64,000 bases of DNA from Saturnia japonica (lineage: Eukaryota > Arthropoda > Insecta > Lepidoptera > Saturniidae), in contig CM065307.1 of the NCBI GenBank assembly GCA_033032175.1, forward strand, positions 4,898,001 through 4,962,000, in the 5' to 3' direction. The translations under genes were made by a program, and so were the position numbers. Shown here one piece after another: positions 1 through 12,610 of this stretch. Position 1 is the stretch's first letter. Every line of letters starts with the position of its first letter. The notes under the pieces were generated by a model. That model was given only the letters and a program-made list of their open reading frames with translations. It was not told the DNA's origin and ran no database searches.

Positions 1-539
1 AATTATTTTAATTAAACAATATTTTCCAAATAAAATTTCTTATTTAATGTTATTAGACATTAAATTAATTGATGAAAATGAAGAAATATTATATTATATT
101 AAAATCCTCTTTAAAACTCTAAATGTGTGATGTTAACGTCCGAAGCCCTTCGACCTCTGAGTGTAATGAGATCAACAAACTTTGAATATTTCACAATTCA
201 TTAAAAAACATTTATAGAAAATAACTACTTCAAAGTTCGCTCTTACACCAATCAGTGACCTAGCAAAACAGTGTTTACCACAAAGTACCAAGATTCAATC
301 CGATTACAAAGTTGCCGGAAACCGTAAACGTTATTGTTGAATTCGGAAAAGTGGCTGAATAAGATCTCAACTTCCATGTTAACTCATATTGAAATATATT
401 TGACCCACATCACACAAAGTCACAAATCAAGTTATTCTACCCGTCAAATTAATTTAACTATTACAATTCAAAAGTATATATAAAAAAAACGAGTATATTG
501 CTGAATGCATAAACGATACAATTTATTTTAAAAAAAAAT

Positions 540-850
540 ATATATCAGCCTATAAGTGTCTTCTAGGCTTCTTCCCAAGGGAAGGCCCTGGGCTTCACCA
601 CCTCGCCAGAACATGACCAATTGGCATTTTTTAACACCGAGAAATAGTTCTAATTTGTCCCACATATAGTGGCACTTACTACAAGAATATTTCACAAGCG
701 TTCAGGTTTCCTTTCGGTGTTTTGTCTTCACCGTCAGCTGATAGTGTTACCAATTTAAATTAATAAACTCGTTGGTATACGTCAGGGTTCGAACCTGTAG
801 ACATTGAATCGTTATTCCGCCAGTCTAAACCATTTGACCACTACGACTAT
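540..850 (-). repeat. tRNA-derived SINE with A and B boxes
   Basis: The minus strand has a tRNA-like head: tggtcaaatggtttagactg (A-box region, about 820-843) and acaggttcgaaccctgac (B box, 783-800). A tRNA-unrelated body and an AT-rich tail near 540 follow. The acceptor stem does not pair, so it is not a functional tRNA gene. Confidence 0.6.
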
Positions 851-3240
851 AAATGAAGAAAGAATTCAGTTTAATTGTTCATTGCCTTAAATTGTTTGCT
901 ATAATTTTTTCTCTGTTTTCGAATAACGCCATAAAAACTGTTTAAGGAAATATATATAATACCTAAATTTTAATATCGAATAAAATCTTAAGACTTTAGA
1001 ACCCAAAGCTAACCCATAGCGGGGTTGTAGGGCTTACCACCTTACGCAACCACCCTTGCTACAAGGGCCAGCCTCATATACCAACACGTTATATTAAATA
1101 ACATACTATGTAATATTAATATGTTGTAGAATCGTCAATGTGATTATGAAATACGTACTAATGACTTTGTATTCGTACTGTTGACCTGCACCATATTAGC
1201 TGAGTGCGATAGTACGAACTTTATAAGCAGGAAACGACTAGCTTGGGGGATATTGAAGACCTCAGTTAGTAAATCGACCATAGTAAACCAATATTTTTCC
1301 TGAGTGGAGTCTCACTGTGTATAATATTTAATTCATATTATATTTAATTTATATTGCATTAGCTAAGATAATTAATTTAAAAAATTTAACATATATTCGA
1401 TATTATTGCATACAGTGACATGAGTTAAATGTACCTCTATTTGTTTCCGAAGTTCCATGAGTGTTTTAAGTTTATTATGCAATTTAACACAGCCTGAAGA
1501 GTTTCGATTTCATGTTCATGCTTCAGTGAAATAGCCCATTTATGTCGTGATATGAGCGTCCAAAATTGCTGAAAATTGAAGACATAAAAGCAGGAGCTAA
1601 TGGAAATTCATGAATAGAAGAAAATATAGTATGTTAAGATAGTTAACGTCTTCACTATGGAACGGGTTCAGTCACCACCGTCCAACCAGAACCAAACGCC
1701 TGGTGATTTTTTAACGAAGTTGTCTTCCTCGGTGATTTTTGAACGAGGTTTTCTTCCTCCTGACTCCGGCTTCAGAGCACCAGATCTCCTCCCTTGTGAT
1801 TTAACTACAACAACCTCTAGTTGACAATCTCTCACTACGTACGTATAGGTGTATTCCGGCAAATGCACTTAAAATTCCCATGGCCATATCATCACTTAAT
1901 ATGAAATGAGTTTATTGTAGTAATATATGAAGTAAGCATAGTCTAAAGGCTGTTTGCGAAAGTAATGAAATGCAAACTGTATAGCCCTACGGCCCATGTG
2001 GAACTTGGTGCGGTAATGACGACAATTAGTGCTTCCCGAATTATGTCCTCGGGCCAAACGTTTGACACTCCTCTCACTGTTAGTGTATTGGATCCCATGA
2101 ATTATTTAGAAAATGATATGCAGTCTTAAAAATAAAACCATTTTATATTTTCTATTGAAAATACAAACATTATCAGGTATTTTGAACAAACTCTGATAAA
2201 TTTTATAAATCACTGCCGCAGCGGGAGAATTAGATAACTACATGTTTATCGAAATTGACTTCATTGCTTTGGTTATGTGTACAGTTTACAATCTGATTCG
2301 TTTTTTGGTCTTACCCACTCTCTGATATTTTAGATCGTCTCAAAAATATTCTAAAAAATAAAGCAGGTAACTACACCTTAATTTTTAAAAGTCAGACACG
2401 GAAAACGGCCATTTCATAACTCCTTTTTAAACTTTTTCACATAAATGAAAAGAGCCGAGGTCTTGCCGATTGATGAAGTACATTATCTGATCTTTGTCCA
2501 AACGCTGTTGGTTACCGAAAAAGAAAGATTATCTTGTCATGCTGGTAAATAAATTCCTTAGCAAAAGCAACTGGATCAATACGTCATATATACTGGTTGA
2601 TTCCATACGCTATTCGTCAAAAGCAAATCCTTAAAGGTGAGTAGCCATGTTTATGAGATAACCCCTTTAACAATAGAGTGACGACGAGTGTGATAAGACA
2701 CACCATGTTTACGGGACGCTCTCTGTAAGATGAACTGATGACGAAGATCAACTCCAGTAGTGACTCTTCGGTAGCACCTATGTTCACTAAATACAAGCTC
2801 ATGATGATAATATGTTAGCTGAGTGAATTCAGAACAAAGATTTCTATAAACATTATCTTTGTGGACTTCCCTTTCTTTACGCTACAAAGACAAGAACTAG
2901 ATCCAAGTAAGTGATGAATAGATCTCAATGCGACGCATAAAGAAGAGCTTTAAGAAAAGTAGAACTACGACAAAAATTAACTATAATCTTGACTTACAAG
3001 TTCCACTTTAACTTTAACCACATCCACAGGCAGAAAACTGTATAACTGTTTTTCTATGGAAAAACATTTCTCTTTAAATAAATGTTAGTACCGAATAAAT
3101 AAGTCATAATGAAAACTCCTCTGCGGTGACGGATCCGGTTAATGTAAAGCTGACTGTTAAATTACAATGTGAAGGAAATTTATAAAGTTTTTGGGTTTAT
3201 ACGCCAAAGTGTACTTAAGCAAAATAAAGTATTTATTTTA
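850..3240. other. Intergenic, no gene recognised
   Basis: AT-rich sequence with a diverged SINE at 1663. A 61-codon minus frame at 2617-2802 has no recognised similarity. Confidence 0.5.
1663..1915 (+). repeat. SINE family S1, diverged copy
   Basis: ctagttgacaatctctcact, tataggtgtattccgg and cacttaatatgaaatgag align with the 3' part of the S1 copies at 9115 and 62549. Confidence 0.45.
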
Positions 3241-3242
3241 TT

Positions 3243-3665
3243 ACTAGCTGTGCACGTGGCTTCGCTCACGTGGACTACAGAATGCCCACGTGAATCTTGC
3301 TCCCCGCTCCCGGCTATTTTAAAGACAAAAATGCTTATTGTGGATGTTCCTTAGAAGATAGATATATACTCTCCCAACTTTTTTGTGGGTCCTTTTAATG
3401 CCTATAATCATGTAGTACATTAATTTGCTATATCTCTTATGGTTTACTCAGCATAAGCCATTTATGTTCCCGAATTGATTCACCATGACCTGTTTTTTTT
3501 TTTTTTATTTGTGCCGAACCCTAATTCTTTTTGTAAAATAAAAGTAGCCTTAGTTACTCCCTATATCATCAGCTATCTATCAGTGAAAGTCCCGTCAAAA
3601 TCGGTCCAACCGTTTTGGAGATTACCCGGAACAAACAGACAGACAAAAATTTTAAAAATGTGCTT
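3243..3665 (-). repeat. Helitron-like repeat, 3' end with hairpin and CTAG
   Basis: On the minus strand this copy ends in the hairpin CACGTG-AGCGAAGC-CACGTG followed by CACAG and CTAG, with T next. A hairpin just before CTRR is the Helitron 3' signature. The body includes aagacaaaaatgcttattgt and caaccgttttggagattacc. Other copies are at 23640, 37600 and 43400. Confidence 0.55.
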
Positions 3666-4230
3666 TTTGTTATTTATATCGTGTATACTTTCATATGCAT
3701 TTAGTAAAAAACTGTTATTTTGACATTATAAATAGACACTTCCATTTTATTAATTGTATAATTATTATTAATTACTATCTATTTATTTAATTAAAAACTT
3801 TTTACCAATTTGTTATCTAGCGTTTGACCAAAAACTGAACTAATTCTAAATGAACATATAATTAAAGAAGGTAATTTTAGAGTGCTAGCTCTCAAGTGTG
3901 GGCTTTCGTAACGTGCAAATGTTTGGAGACTTATTTTTAGCATGAGAAAACATCCAGTAATTGCATCGCGATGGGTCATTCGTGACGCGGTGTTCGAGCA
4001 AATCATTACTTCAAAAGTATGATAGTAACACAGGCATCGAACCAAGCCCGACATGCATACACAATAGATTTTTAAAATTTTAGTGCAAGTTTTGGGAACA
4101 TTCAATAAATACTATAAGCAGTTACGATGTGGGTCAAGCGTACATTTTGTTTTGTGTACCAGAGAATCCAACCAAGCATAGTTTATATCGCTAATTAATC
4201 ATTTAATTTGTGTCTAAAAATATACTACAC

Positions 4231-4400
4231 TAGCTGTGTCCCACGATTTCAACTGTGTTAAACATGATTTTTCCATACAAATTTTGAAAACCCGTTACAT
4301 TTCTTTAGGGGTTGAATTTTTAAAAATCTGTTCTTAGCTGATGCTTACGTCATAATAACCAGCCCAGTCTATTCTGTGGTTTGAGCTATGTTTTTATAAA
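4231..4400 (-). repeat. Helitron-like 3' terminus, diverged
   Basis: ctagctgtgtcccacgattt followed by caactgtg is the same terminal design as at 3243 (CTAG plus decayed hairpin). The inner sequence differs. Confidence 0.35.
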
Positions 4401-5094
4401 TTAGTCAGTCAATCACGCTTTCCTTTTATATATATTTAGATTAGAAGATTTTTATTTTTAAAATTTTCTTTTTAGAAGTAATTTTAGTAAAATATTACCG
4501 GTTTATCTCCTTAGAGACTCCGATGTGATACCGATTAATGGTTAAAAAACCAGTCACATCTCTCAGTCGCTAAGTCAATATCTTAAGTATAAAGTAACTT
4601 TCAGAGACTAAACCGATCAAATATCAAAGAAAGTGAATATAAATTTTAACGTTTCGTATGTAAATTCAGGAATCCATTAAAACTCGTTGCCAAAACTTCG
4701 GTAACAACTTCTGCGCAAATATTTTTTGGTAATGAATTTTTAGTAACGTGTCGAGGTATTAAGAAATGGGAGTATTTATGTTACGTAAAGAAGTAATGAA
4801 TGTATTCAAAGGCCTTTGTTATTCTTTATTCTTCTTATTTTCTCAATCTGATATTTATTTAAAGTGAATTGTTTAATTTTTAACGACTTTTATTTACCCA
4901 TCTGATGGACATAAATAGGTTTTTGATTTTCTTTTTTTTTGTGATAAATGGAAAGATTATATATAAGTTTTATAACAAAACAACATCTTTTCGCAATAAT
5001 CCAAAAGTTGTTTCAAAATAAAAATTAATTGTACAGTGTTTTTGATCTATTTAATTTTGTTTTTAATTGTTAAATATTCAAATTCATATTAAAA

Positions 5095-5259
5095 ATGTCG
5101 AACCTCAAAAGTTATCGTTCTTGTTTTGTACCAATAAGTACGAATACTACAAAAACAACTCCTGACAAAATGTTTTTAAATGTTCCCCAAGATGACAAAC
5201 GTCGAAATAACAAAGAAACGAAAAAGAAAGATTTCGAAAAATCAGTTTACTACGTCTGA
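5095..5259 (+). pseudogene. Possible THAP-like zinc-finger N-terminus, transposase relic
   Basis: A 54-codon ORF beginning MSNLKSYRSCFVPISTNTTK and continuing TTPDKMFLNVPQDDKRRNN resembles the start of THAP-type DNA-binding domains of insect transposases (Cys-x-x-Pro, then TPxKxFxxVP). The second zinc-ligand Cys appears replaced (CFVPIST), and the frame ends before the expected Trp and later ligands. No downstream transposase was found. The assignment rests on general resemblance only. Confidence 0.3.
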
Positions 5260-6310
5260 ATCAAAAATAAGACTAGGTATTATGTAGCAATCTGATTAAA
5301 AAAAACAACAATATTCTATAATAATTTTGGTTTATTCACTTTCATAATCAAAATCTGAATCTAAAATAGAGTCACTGGAATCACTGTTTCCTACATTAAT
5401 ATTAAACTTTCTAAGTTATTTTATGCAATTCTGTCCCTTTCTTTATATTTATTTTCAACATGTATGACGTGATCAGTTATTTTCTTCCACTCCTCTAGAG
5501 TTATTATTTCAAATGATTCTTAATACTAAAATCATCGCTTTAAATAGATTTATGTTATCTAAGATAGATAGGAAATACGGTGACTAAACACGTACTTACA
5601 AATAGGCTCACTGAAAGCAAGCCTTATTGTAAAATAGAAATTGCCTTTGATTAAATTATTCTATTAGAAGCGGAGTTATTCCAGGCATGTTTCAGCGCAA
5701 GCTTACTGCAAAAGCTTTACTAATATTGTTATTTACGTTATAATATTAATAAAGACTGCATGTTGGAGTTCGTATAAAAAATGTTTTCGTTTTACCTCAT
5801 TATTTACTATTTAATTGACATCAGAAAGATTTGTGTTCACAAAGTAATCATAATAGTAATAAATAATTTGATTGTAAATTTTGAATACCCATTAAAAAAG
5901 TTAGTATCTTTGATATAATTAGTTTATAAAATATAAAGAAAAGCAGGCGGGTAATAGCTAGTTTATTATATAAAAAATTATAATGAAGTAACTGTTATTT
6001 CATGCTGCAAATTAACAGCAATTTATCAGTAAAATTAATTTGATGAGTAATGAACAGTATCATTATATCACAAAAACCTTTAAGGGAGCCAAAAACTTTT
6101 TATATGTATTTTTGTTTTTTTTTTAGATCTGACTACACTGTTAGCTTTAGGGGCCCTGAAGCCGCTGCGGCTTTTACAGCTTCACCGAACTTGGGTTATA
6201 GGTAATTATAGTATTTTTGATGTTATACTTGATTTGTAACGTATCAAGTGACAAATGTGCGATATGATGAAGTTAGCCAGACAATAAACATAGTTAATTT
6301 TTTATTTTTA
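5260..6310. other. Intergenic, no gene recognised
   Basis: AT-rich; a (T)n run near 6115 and a GC-richer 40 bp at 6145-6180 (ggggccctgaagccgctgcg). Nothing assigned. Confidence 0.5.
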
Positions 6311-6317
6311 CTGACTT

Positions 6318-6758
6318 CAAGTGAAAACATTTTTAGCATCGTTGTGATTTGAAAGTCGATGAAATGAAAAAGCCAAAGCGACAGTAAAAAGAGACTGACA
6401 CATAAATTCATAAGAATTAACGTGGGAGAAAATGAGATAGGTAAGTTTTAGGCAATGGTAAAATGGTATAAAAGATGTTTGTTGCCACGCAATAATTAAT
6501 TTTATTACCTCTTTAAAAAGACACGAAACAAAATCTTTTTAGACAACACTTATGACATTCTGTTACTGATTGATATTGTGTTAGGTTACCATGGATATTT
6601 CAAATGTGCATTAATTGAAAATGATATTGTGAATAATTGTGAGTACTTATATGTACATTTTCATAAACGTTAAATTAGTGTGTATTTGATCATTTTCTGA
6701 ATTAAAAAAAAAACATAGTTGAGAAGGTTTCACTTCTACCACGTGTGAATTGCACACA
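6318..6758 (+). mobile_element. ~440-bp MITE with AAGTGAAAAC ends, copy A
   Basis: Starts caagtgaaaacatttttagc and ends gtttcacttctaccacgtgt. It has a related reverse-oriented copy at 25734-26176. No ORF of note. Short terminal inverted similarity (AAGTGAAA) suggests a non-autonomous DNA transposon. Confidence 0.7.
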
Positions 6759-6759
6759 T

Positions 6760-8550
6760 ATTTTTTTTTTGTAAAAATAATTTTACGTGGTATATATTTT
6801 AATTTGATTAGAATAATATTTACAAAACAACTTTAAATTATATATCTACCTATTCACAATTTAAAAATCATTAAAATGAATTTACAGTATTTATCATTGA
6901 CGTTTACCTTTATTGTATTGTTCGCACACGGGTTACCATTTTAGATTCGTTTTGTTTTGTTACGCTTCTTACGTGCGTACATAACACATTTTTATACAAA
7001 TAAATTTTATGTTTATATAAAAAGTTATTAGTTGAAAAAACCTTACATTCCAGTTTGACCAATATACTACCTACATGGTAAAAATATTAAGAGTCATATG
7101 ATATGGTATGCTTGAAAAGTGCTAATAACATTATTTATTTTAATTCCAATGCCAATTCCTTCGTCTGTATTTATTGTCAGCCATCTTAAATCACGATGCA
7201 TTTTATCTAGTTGATCATTATCTATCTTGGGTTCTGGAAATTCTTGGTCTTGTTCTATAAACTGTAATATTATATTTGTTGTAATTATTATTTTCTATAT
7301 TGCGTCAATTGGTGTGATGTGAATTGATGTGCGATGGTAAGTTATTGATAATGTATAATAATTTAAACAAAAAAGATAGCTTTATCCTTAAGGAGAAAAA
7401 GAGAAAATGTTTGGCCTTTCTCGGTGTATGCGGTAACTGCAAAGTTCCGTAGCAACTATATTTTGTTCATCATAAGAAGTCCTAAATGAAGTATCACTAG
7501 AATATAAATTTTATGTCGTGCAAATTACTACAAAACCTAAAAACATGTATTTCGACTATAATTATTTATCATTTAAAAAAATATGATAGTGATAAACGTT
7601 TTAATACATTTTGCATGATAAAATACTAAATAACTTCCTGTATAAAATTATTTTTGTAAATTTTCTTTTTTTTCATACTACTTACTACTTTCTGTGGTAC
7701 TTAAAACTAGATTGGACAAAAATAATAATATCAATGAATAAAAATTAATTGCGTTAATCATTCGAATCGTTAATTATTCGAATTAATTGAACGCCGTTGT
7801 ACATTTAATTTATTAGTTTCTTTTTTAATTTAGAAGAAAAACATTTTTTTAAATAATTCCTATATTTTTACTTCAGCAACACGCAACGAAGAATATTGAC
7901 TGGAATAATTAATGTTGTTGTTTTGTGCCAGGCATTCAATAGTTCAAGCGTCCCCGATAAAGATCTTAATTATTTTATTTTTGTTATTTCATTTACACAG
8001 CTTACAGAAAACTCTCAATTGATTTAAAAAATAATCGTTTATCGACTATATTTAGCTCTAAAAAAGAATCGATAATCGTAAAATCAACTTCAAAATTACG
8101 TTATGCTACATCTCTAAAATAAATATTTGACATGTGTCATTCAAGCCCTCTTATGATGAATAAAGTATAGCAAAGTTGATTTTGTCTTGAACAAGTATTG
8201 GTGTCTGAATACTGTGTATTGATTCGTGTTTTAATTTGTTAGAACAATTCGCATTAATCACGTAGCCACGCGAATGTTCAGCCTCGTATGAAAATATCAA
8301 TTTCATAAATTAATCGCGTTCTCTCTCCCTACTTTAGCAGATTTTAATCTAATACTTTATCTAATACTTCATCAACAATTTATGGGAGTTAAAATTAATG
8401 AACAAAAACTATTATTAACCATCGTAAGCTATCAAGATTTAGTGTCTTTATTTATCGTAAATATATACAATTGTAATACATTGTTCGTGTCTATATGGTT
8501 ACATTGTTTGTGACTGTTTAGTACTGTGTCATTATATGTGTTTTTTTGTC
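6760..8550. other. Intergenic, no gene recognised
   Basis: Strongly AT-rich with homopolymer runs. No exon-like signal or long ORF. Confidence 0.5.
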
Positions 8551-8551
8551 T

Positions 8552-8766
8552 ATGTAGGAAATTTTGCCAATGTAAAATGTGACAAGTACACGTTATAGAA
8601 TTTTAGTTGCCAAATGTTCGGTATACTGTACAATAACCTATGAGAATAACCCATAAAAAGGATTCATTATGTGTTTTTTTAATTCTACAGTACAGCGAAT
8701 ATTTGGCAACTAAACCCTAAAACGAGTATATGTCAAATTGGACATTTTCGTATATACCTACATAGT
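8552..8766. mobile_element. Palindromic MITE (~215 bp)
   Basis: Left ctatgtaggaaattttgcca; the right end read inward is ctatgtaggtatatacgaaa. Inside, tttagttgccaaatgttcg near 8608 faces cgaatatttggcaactaaa near 8697, so the two arms of about 75 nt can pair imperfectly. No ORF. Confidence 0.65.
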
Positions 8767-9114
8767 TAGAAGCCATAAATTATAAATTAAAAAACTATCG
8801 AGACGATATATATTATTCACAGCGATATTAAGTCGTAGTTATGAAAAAATTATACGTACTGGTTCATTATAAGCGTTGTATTTTCTCATAGGGCGTAAGT
8901 TCGCAGCATACTCCGCCATATTATTCCACTGGAATATAACTATATACTTGTATATATTGAGATAGAAAATAATATCTCACCACCCAATATAAATGACATC
9001 GTAAAAATACAATAAAGTATAATACGCTAATGAAATACAGAATAAAGCTCTATATTTGAGCTTCACTCTACGACTAATTGATTCATTTTGAATTCTGGAA
9101 TCTTGAATTAGCAA

Positions 9115-9428
9115 TGATCGCTCAATGGCAATCTGTACGGTCTCCGCGTCGACCGACGTGATTTCGAATACCCTGCAATTAACCTGAGCTTTTGGTGAAG
9201 GAAAACATCGTGATGAAACCATAGCATGATGGTAGAACTTTTTCTAATGCCCACCTGGCTAGCTACCACCCTCAAGTAGAAAATCTCTCACCAAACACCT
9301 ATAGGTGTGTTCCGGTAGCTGCACTTGAGAGCCAGTCTTCCACTAGGCTTAGCTTGCTACCATCTTGCACCACATCGTCATTTAAGATCAGGTGAGATTG
9401 TGACCACAGCGCTAAACCTATAAAGAAA
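9115..9428 (+). repeat. SINE family S1 copy
   Basis: Head with A-box-like caatggcaatctgtac and B-box-like gatttcgaataccct. Body: gaaaacatcgtgatgaaacc, ctagctaccaccctcaagta, tataggtgtgttccgg, then the tail atcaggtgagattgtg. Confidence 0.65.
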
Positions 9429-9834
9429 AAAAAAGAAAAAAGGCAGATTAGTTGTGTTAATCTGCTAAACACTGCGCTTGCCCGTAGGTTCTAAAAATAG
9501 ATTTAAAAACACAAATGTAAAAAGTATTTTTGGTAACACCATTGTACCAAATACAGTGCTTATACGAAACAATTTCAAAAAGAACACATCGAATCAAAGT
9601 ATTAAAACATTAACATAGACCAATGATCTCATTATAAGAAGACCGATTTTATAAGCATGGATTTTAAACTACATGGATTACTGTAAAATCCTTGAAAAAT
9701 CGTACCCACGGACAAATTGAGCGATAAAAAGCTGTTCAGTTCTTTAGCTGAGAAAGATTTTCTGAGCTTACATGAATGACTATGAATTATTTTGATGCAT
9801 TTAAACTGTAATTTACTTATGTATTCAAACATTA

Positions 9835-10281
9835 TATTAATACTGTGATTAACGGAATTGCTTTCTACCCTATTTAATGCGTATATGCATGAAAGGAAGA
9901 CGGAGATATGAGTTCATGGTTAGATCAAATTTTACGTAGAAGGACGTGCAGATCTAACTAAAATATATGCCGAATTAGCACACCTGTTATCATTTCCAAT
10001 ATGTTGTAAATTAAAGTATAATTAATATGCTGCTGAACATGGAAACCGGATCAAAAATGCCATTAAAACTTAGACGCCCTTGACAAATGGTTGCTGGAGG
10101 CGCTTGTCTACTCAATGAAAAGTGACAGCTCACTGATACTAATATTCAATCCTGTTTAGAGTTCGAATAAAACAAAGACTTCGTCAAATGTCAAATGTGA
10201 TCCTTAAGATAGTTTGGGATGATCCTCCCAACGAAAGCTTGCTGTTCGGAATTTCGATCATTTGGTACAAGGACCGCAGTA
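9835..10281 (+). repeat. ACGTGAAGC-type repeat, diverged copy
   Basis: Shares ctttctaccc, gcatgaaaggaaga, ctcaatgaaaagtgacagct and tttcgatcatttgg with the copy at 10672, but is longer through many small insertions. Confidence 0.5.
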
Positions 10282-10345
10282 GAAGGTCAACGTTCTTGCG
10301 GCCGATCACCCACAAGATTGACAAGCCTCATTAAATCATCTACGA
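10270..10345 (+). repeat. Possible RTE-type LINE C-terminal relic
   Basis: The + frame reads QRSCGRSPTRLTSLIKS, resembling KRSVGRPPTRWKDDIIKV of the RTE element in this window. The segment is short and shifted by one residue. Confidence 0.3.
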
Positions 10346-10671
10346 ATTGCTTTCTAACTGAATGTACACGAATAGAGAGAAATGGAGAAGTATTGCAAAC
10401 TAAGAAGAATGAAAATATCAACAATACGAGAATATAATTTTTATAACGTTTATTTAGTAAAATGGCTATTAACACTTAAATATACTTAATAATAAGAAAC
10501 AAATTTCTTATTAAAAAGTGTATGCTTATTTAGATGTAACTTCTTTCGTGTAGCAAATTAAAAATAGCTCCAAAAACATTATCTCCCGTGCCAACAAAAT
10601 TATCAAGATACCCATTAATAATAAAATTGTAAATTCATCTTACTGATATTTTTAATTAAAAATAAATTTAC

Positions 10672-11036
10672 TTTGTATAAACATTATATTAATACGTGAA
10701 ACAAAAACTTTCTACCCCTTTTTAAGCGTATTGCATGAAAGGAAGACTGAGATTGGGCATGGTTAAAGTTTTTATGGAGAAGGAGTGCAGAAAACTAAAA
10801 TATATCTATAATACCTGTTACTAATATATTAAATTTAATTAATTAATACTGCGAATCCTAACCGGACCAGTGCCATTGAACTTAGAGCCCCCAAAATATT
10901 GACATTGTCACTCAATGAAAAGTGACAGCAACTGATATAATATTCATTGTTTAGGTTCATACTGCAAATGTCAAACAGAAAATAGTCTATGATTAAAAAG
11001 TTGCTGTTCGAATTTCGATCATTTGGCGACCGGTAG
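10672..11036 (+). repeat. ACGTGAAGC-type repeat copy
   Basis: attaatacgtgaaacaaaaa, ggcatggttaaagtttttat, aaaatattgacattgtcact and gaatttcgatcatttggcga. It is disrupted at the end by a SINE. Confidence 0.6.
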
Positions 11037-11312
11037 TAAATATAATTTTACAACAATAACAACATACCATATCACCTGTATTTCCTGAAGGATTAGGCAG
11101 AGGTGTACATTCATAGATCGACGGGTATGCTTTAGGTCCCATGTAATGGGGGTGAGCCTATTGCCATTAATCAAGCACAAGACCAAACTCCAAGCTGTTA
11201 CTGAGAATTTCATAAAAAACCCCAATAACATTTTGCTCGACCTGGGAATCGAACACAGGACCTCGAGCATTAGCAGTCGCGCTTTCGACTACTAGGCTAA
11301 TGAGGCAGTTTT
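11030..11312 (-). repeat. tRNA-derived SINE, second family
   Basis: The minus strand starts attagcctagtagtcgaaag (A box) followed by tcctgtgttcgattcccagg (B box). The body ends in a (TTG)n-like tail (tgttgttattgttgtaaaat). It overlaps the end of the ACGTGAAGC-type repeat. Confidence 0.65.
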
Positions 11313-11469
11313 TTAAATTAAAAATAATAAAATTTGTTAAAATGAATTTACATAGATGTAATTATGGCTAATGTCATCAGGTCGGAATTCAGTCACACAG
11401 TGCGCGCGCATCTCCTCAATTTTACCCTCTACTACGAGGTAAAAGAAATATAATAACTTCAACAAAACA

Positions 11470-11698
11470 ATTTTTAACATAAAAGAAAAACAACTTTAAT
11501 AATTTTGTGGAGTTCCCTGGTGTATCTTTGAAGTCGAAAGTTCAATGCCAATGAATTTAAAATGGAACCACCCTTTCCAACGAAAAAAGAATCATTCAAA
11601 TCAGTGCATAAACAAAATAGTTAAGGTTGTAAATCCATTAAAAAAAATATACATTCGAATTTCGAACATCCTCCTTTTTTGAAGTCGGTTAAAAAATT
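11470..11698 (+). repeat. Dispersed repeat U1 (tail ttgaagtcggttaaa)
   Basis: tttgtggagttccctggtgt, gaagtcgaaagttcaatgcc, atatacattcgaatttcgaa and ttttttgaagtcggttaaaa. Other copies are at 33177 and 62950. Confidence 0.6.
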
Positions 11699-12514
11699 GT
11701 ATGACCTTTACACGCTTTTGAAGTAAAACTTCTTTGAATTTGAACACAAAAACATTTTAGACCGTTACTTAACATGCATAATTTAACGCGTAACGTTACA
11801 TGTTATGTACATTACACAATTTTTCCTTAAAAAAGAATTCTTACTTTAATTTTTTTTAAATATTTTAAAAGAAAACAAGTCCGGCCTTTAAGTTTTTTCT
11901 GTCGACCGGCCAAAAGCAGCATCGTTCCTTTTTTATAAAAAAAAGTATATAAATAAAATTTCATGAAATACCTCAATTCTTTTATCAGCTATATCATCCT
12001 GTATACCTTTGGTTCGTCTGTAATTTAAATTATTACTTCCCAAACCATCTCCTATGGATTCTGCTTAACGGCACAATATTTCGTCGTCTCACATTACCAA
12101 TTATCAAATTGTCTTGATCATACGTTTCGTGTTCTTTACAATAAAACAATATTATTTGAAATATCAGTAGTTTTGAAATCATTTTATCGTTGAAGAATTA
12201 GTTATTCCAAATCCATTTCATAACTAAATTACGAAAAAGAAACGAAAGACATTAAAATGGACTTAAATATATGGAAAGTTTTACGATATTCGTTTGACAC
12301 TCGAAGCCCTTACTATATGTTTGAGTTTACTCGAAAAAAGTAACTACAGTAAAATTCAATTTTAATCATATTAATTACTAGACAAGTTATATTAAAGCTG
12401 GATAATTCATTTCAATTTTTTTTTTTCTTTCTTGTGTTTTGGTGATGAATTTAAATTGGAATCCTTTAAGTTTATATAACGATTCTGCAGGACACAAATT
12501 GTTAGTCTTAGTGT

Positions 12515-12610
12515 CTCTACTAATATTATAAATCTGAAATGATTGTTTGTTTGTTTGTTTGTTTGGACGCGCTAATCTTTCGAACTTTTCTTCTTTTTGG
12601 TCAAACGATG
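12515..12610 (+). repeat. Helitron-like 5' segment with (TTTG)n microsatellite
   Basis: tctctactaatattataaat, then (tttg)n at 12544-12567, then gacgcgctaatctttcgaac, is a common Lepidoptera repeat start beginning TC. No 3' end is identified nearby. Confidence 0.4.

Noticed and set aside
780..850. tRNA-like sequence with GGTTCGAACC
   Set aside because: A and B boxes are present but the acceptor stem does not pair and a long body follows, so it is a SINE head.
3791..4105. 104-codon minus frame with a B-box-like ggttcgatgcc on the same strand
   Set aside because: No domain or matching A box; insufficient to call a gene or SINE.
8977..9222. 81-codon minus frame
   Set aside because: Its first half is antisense to a SINE; no similarity in the rest.
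11019..11270. 83-codon minus frame
   Set aside because: It is the body of a tRNA-derived SINE.
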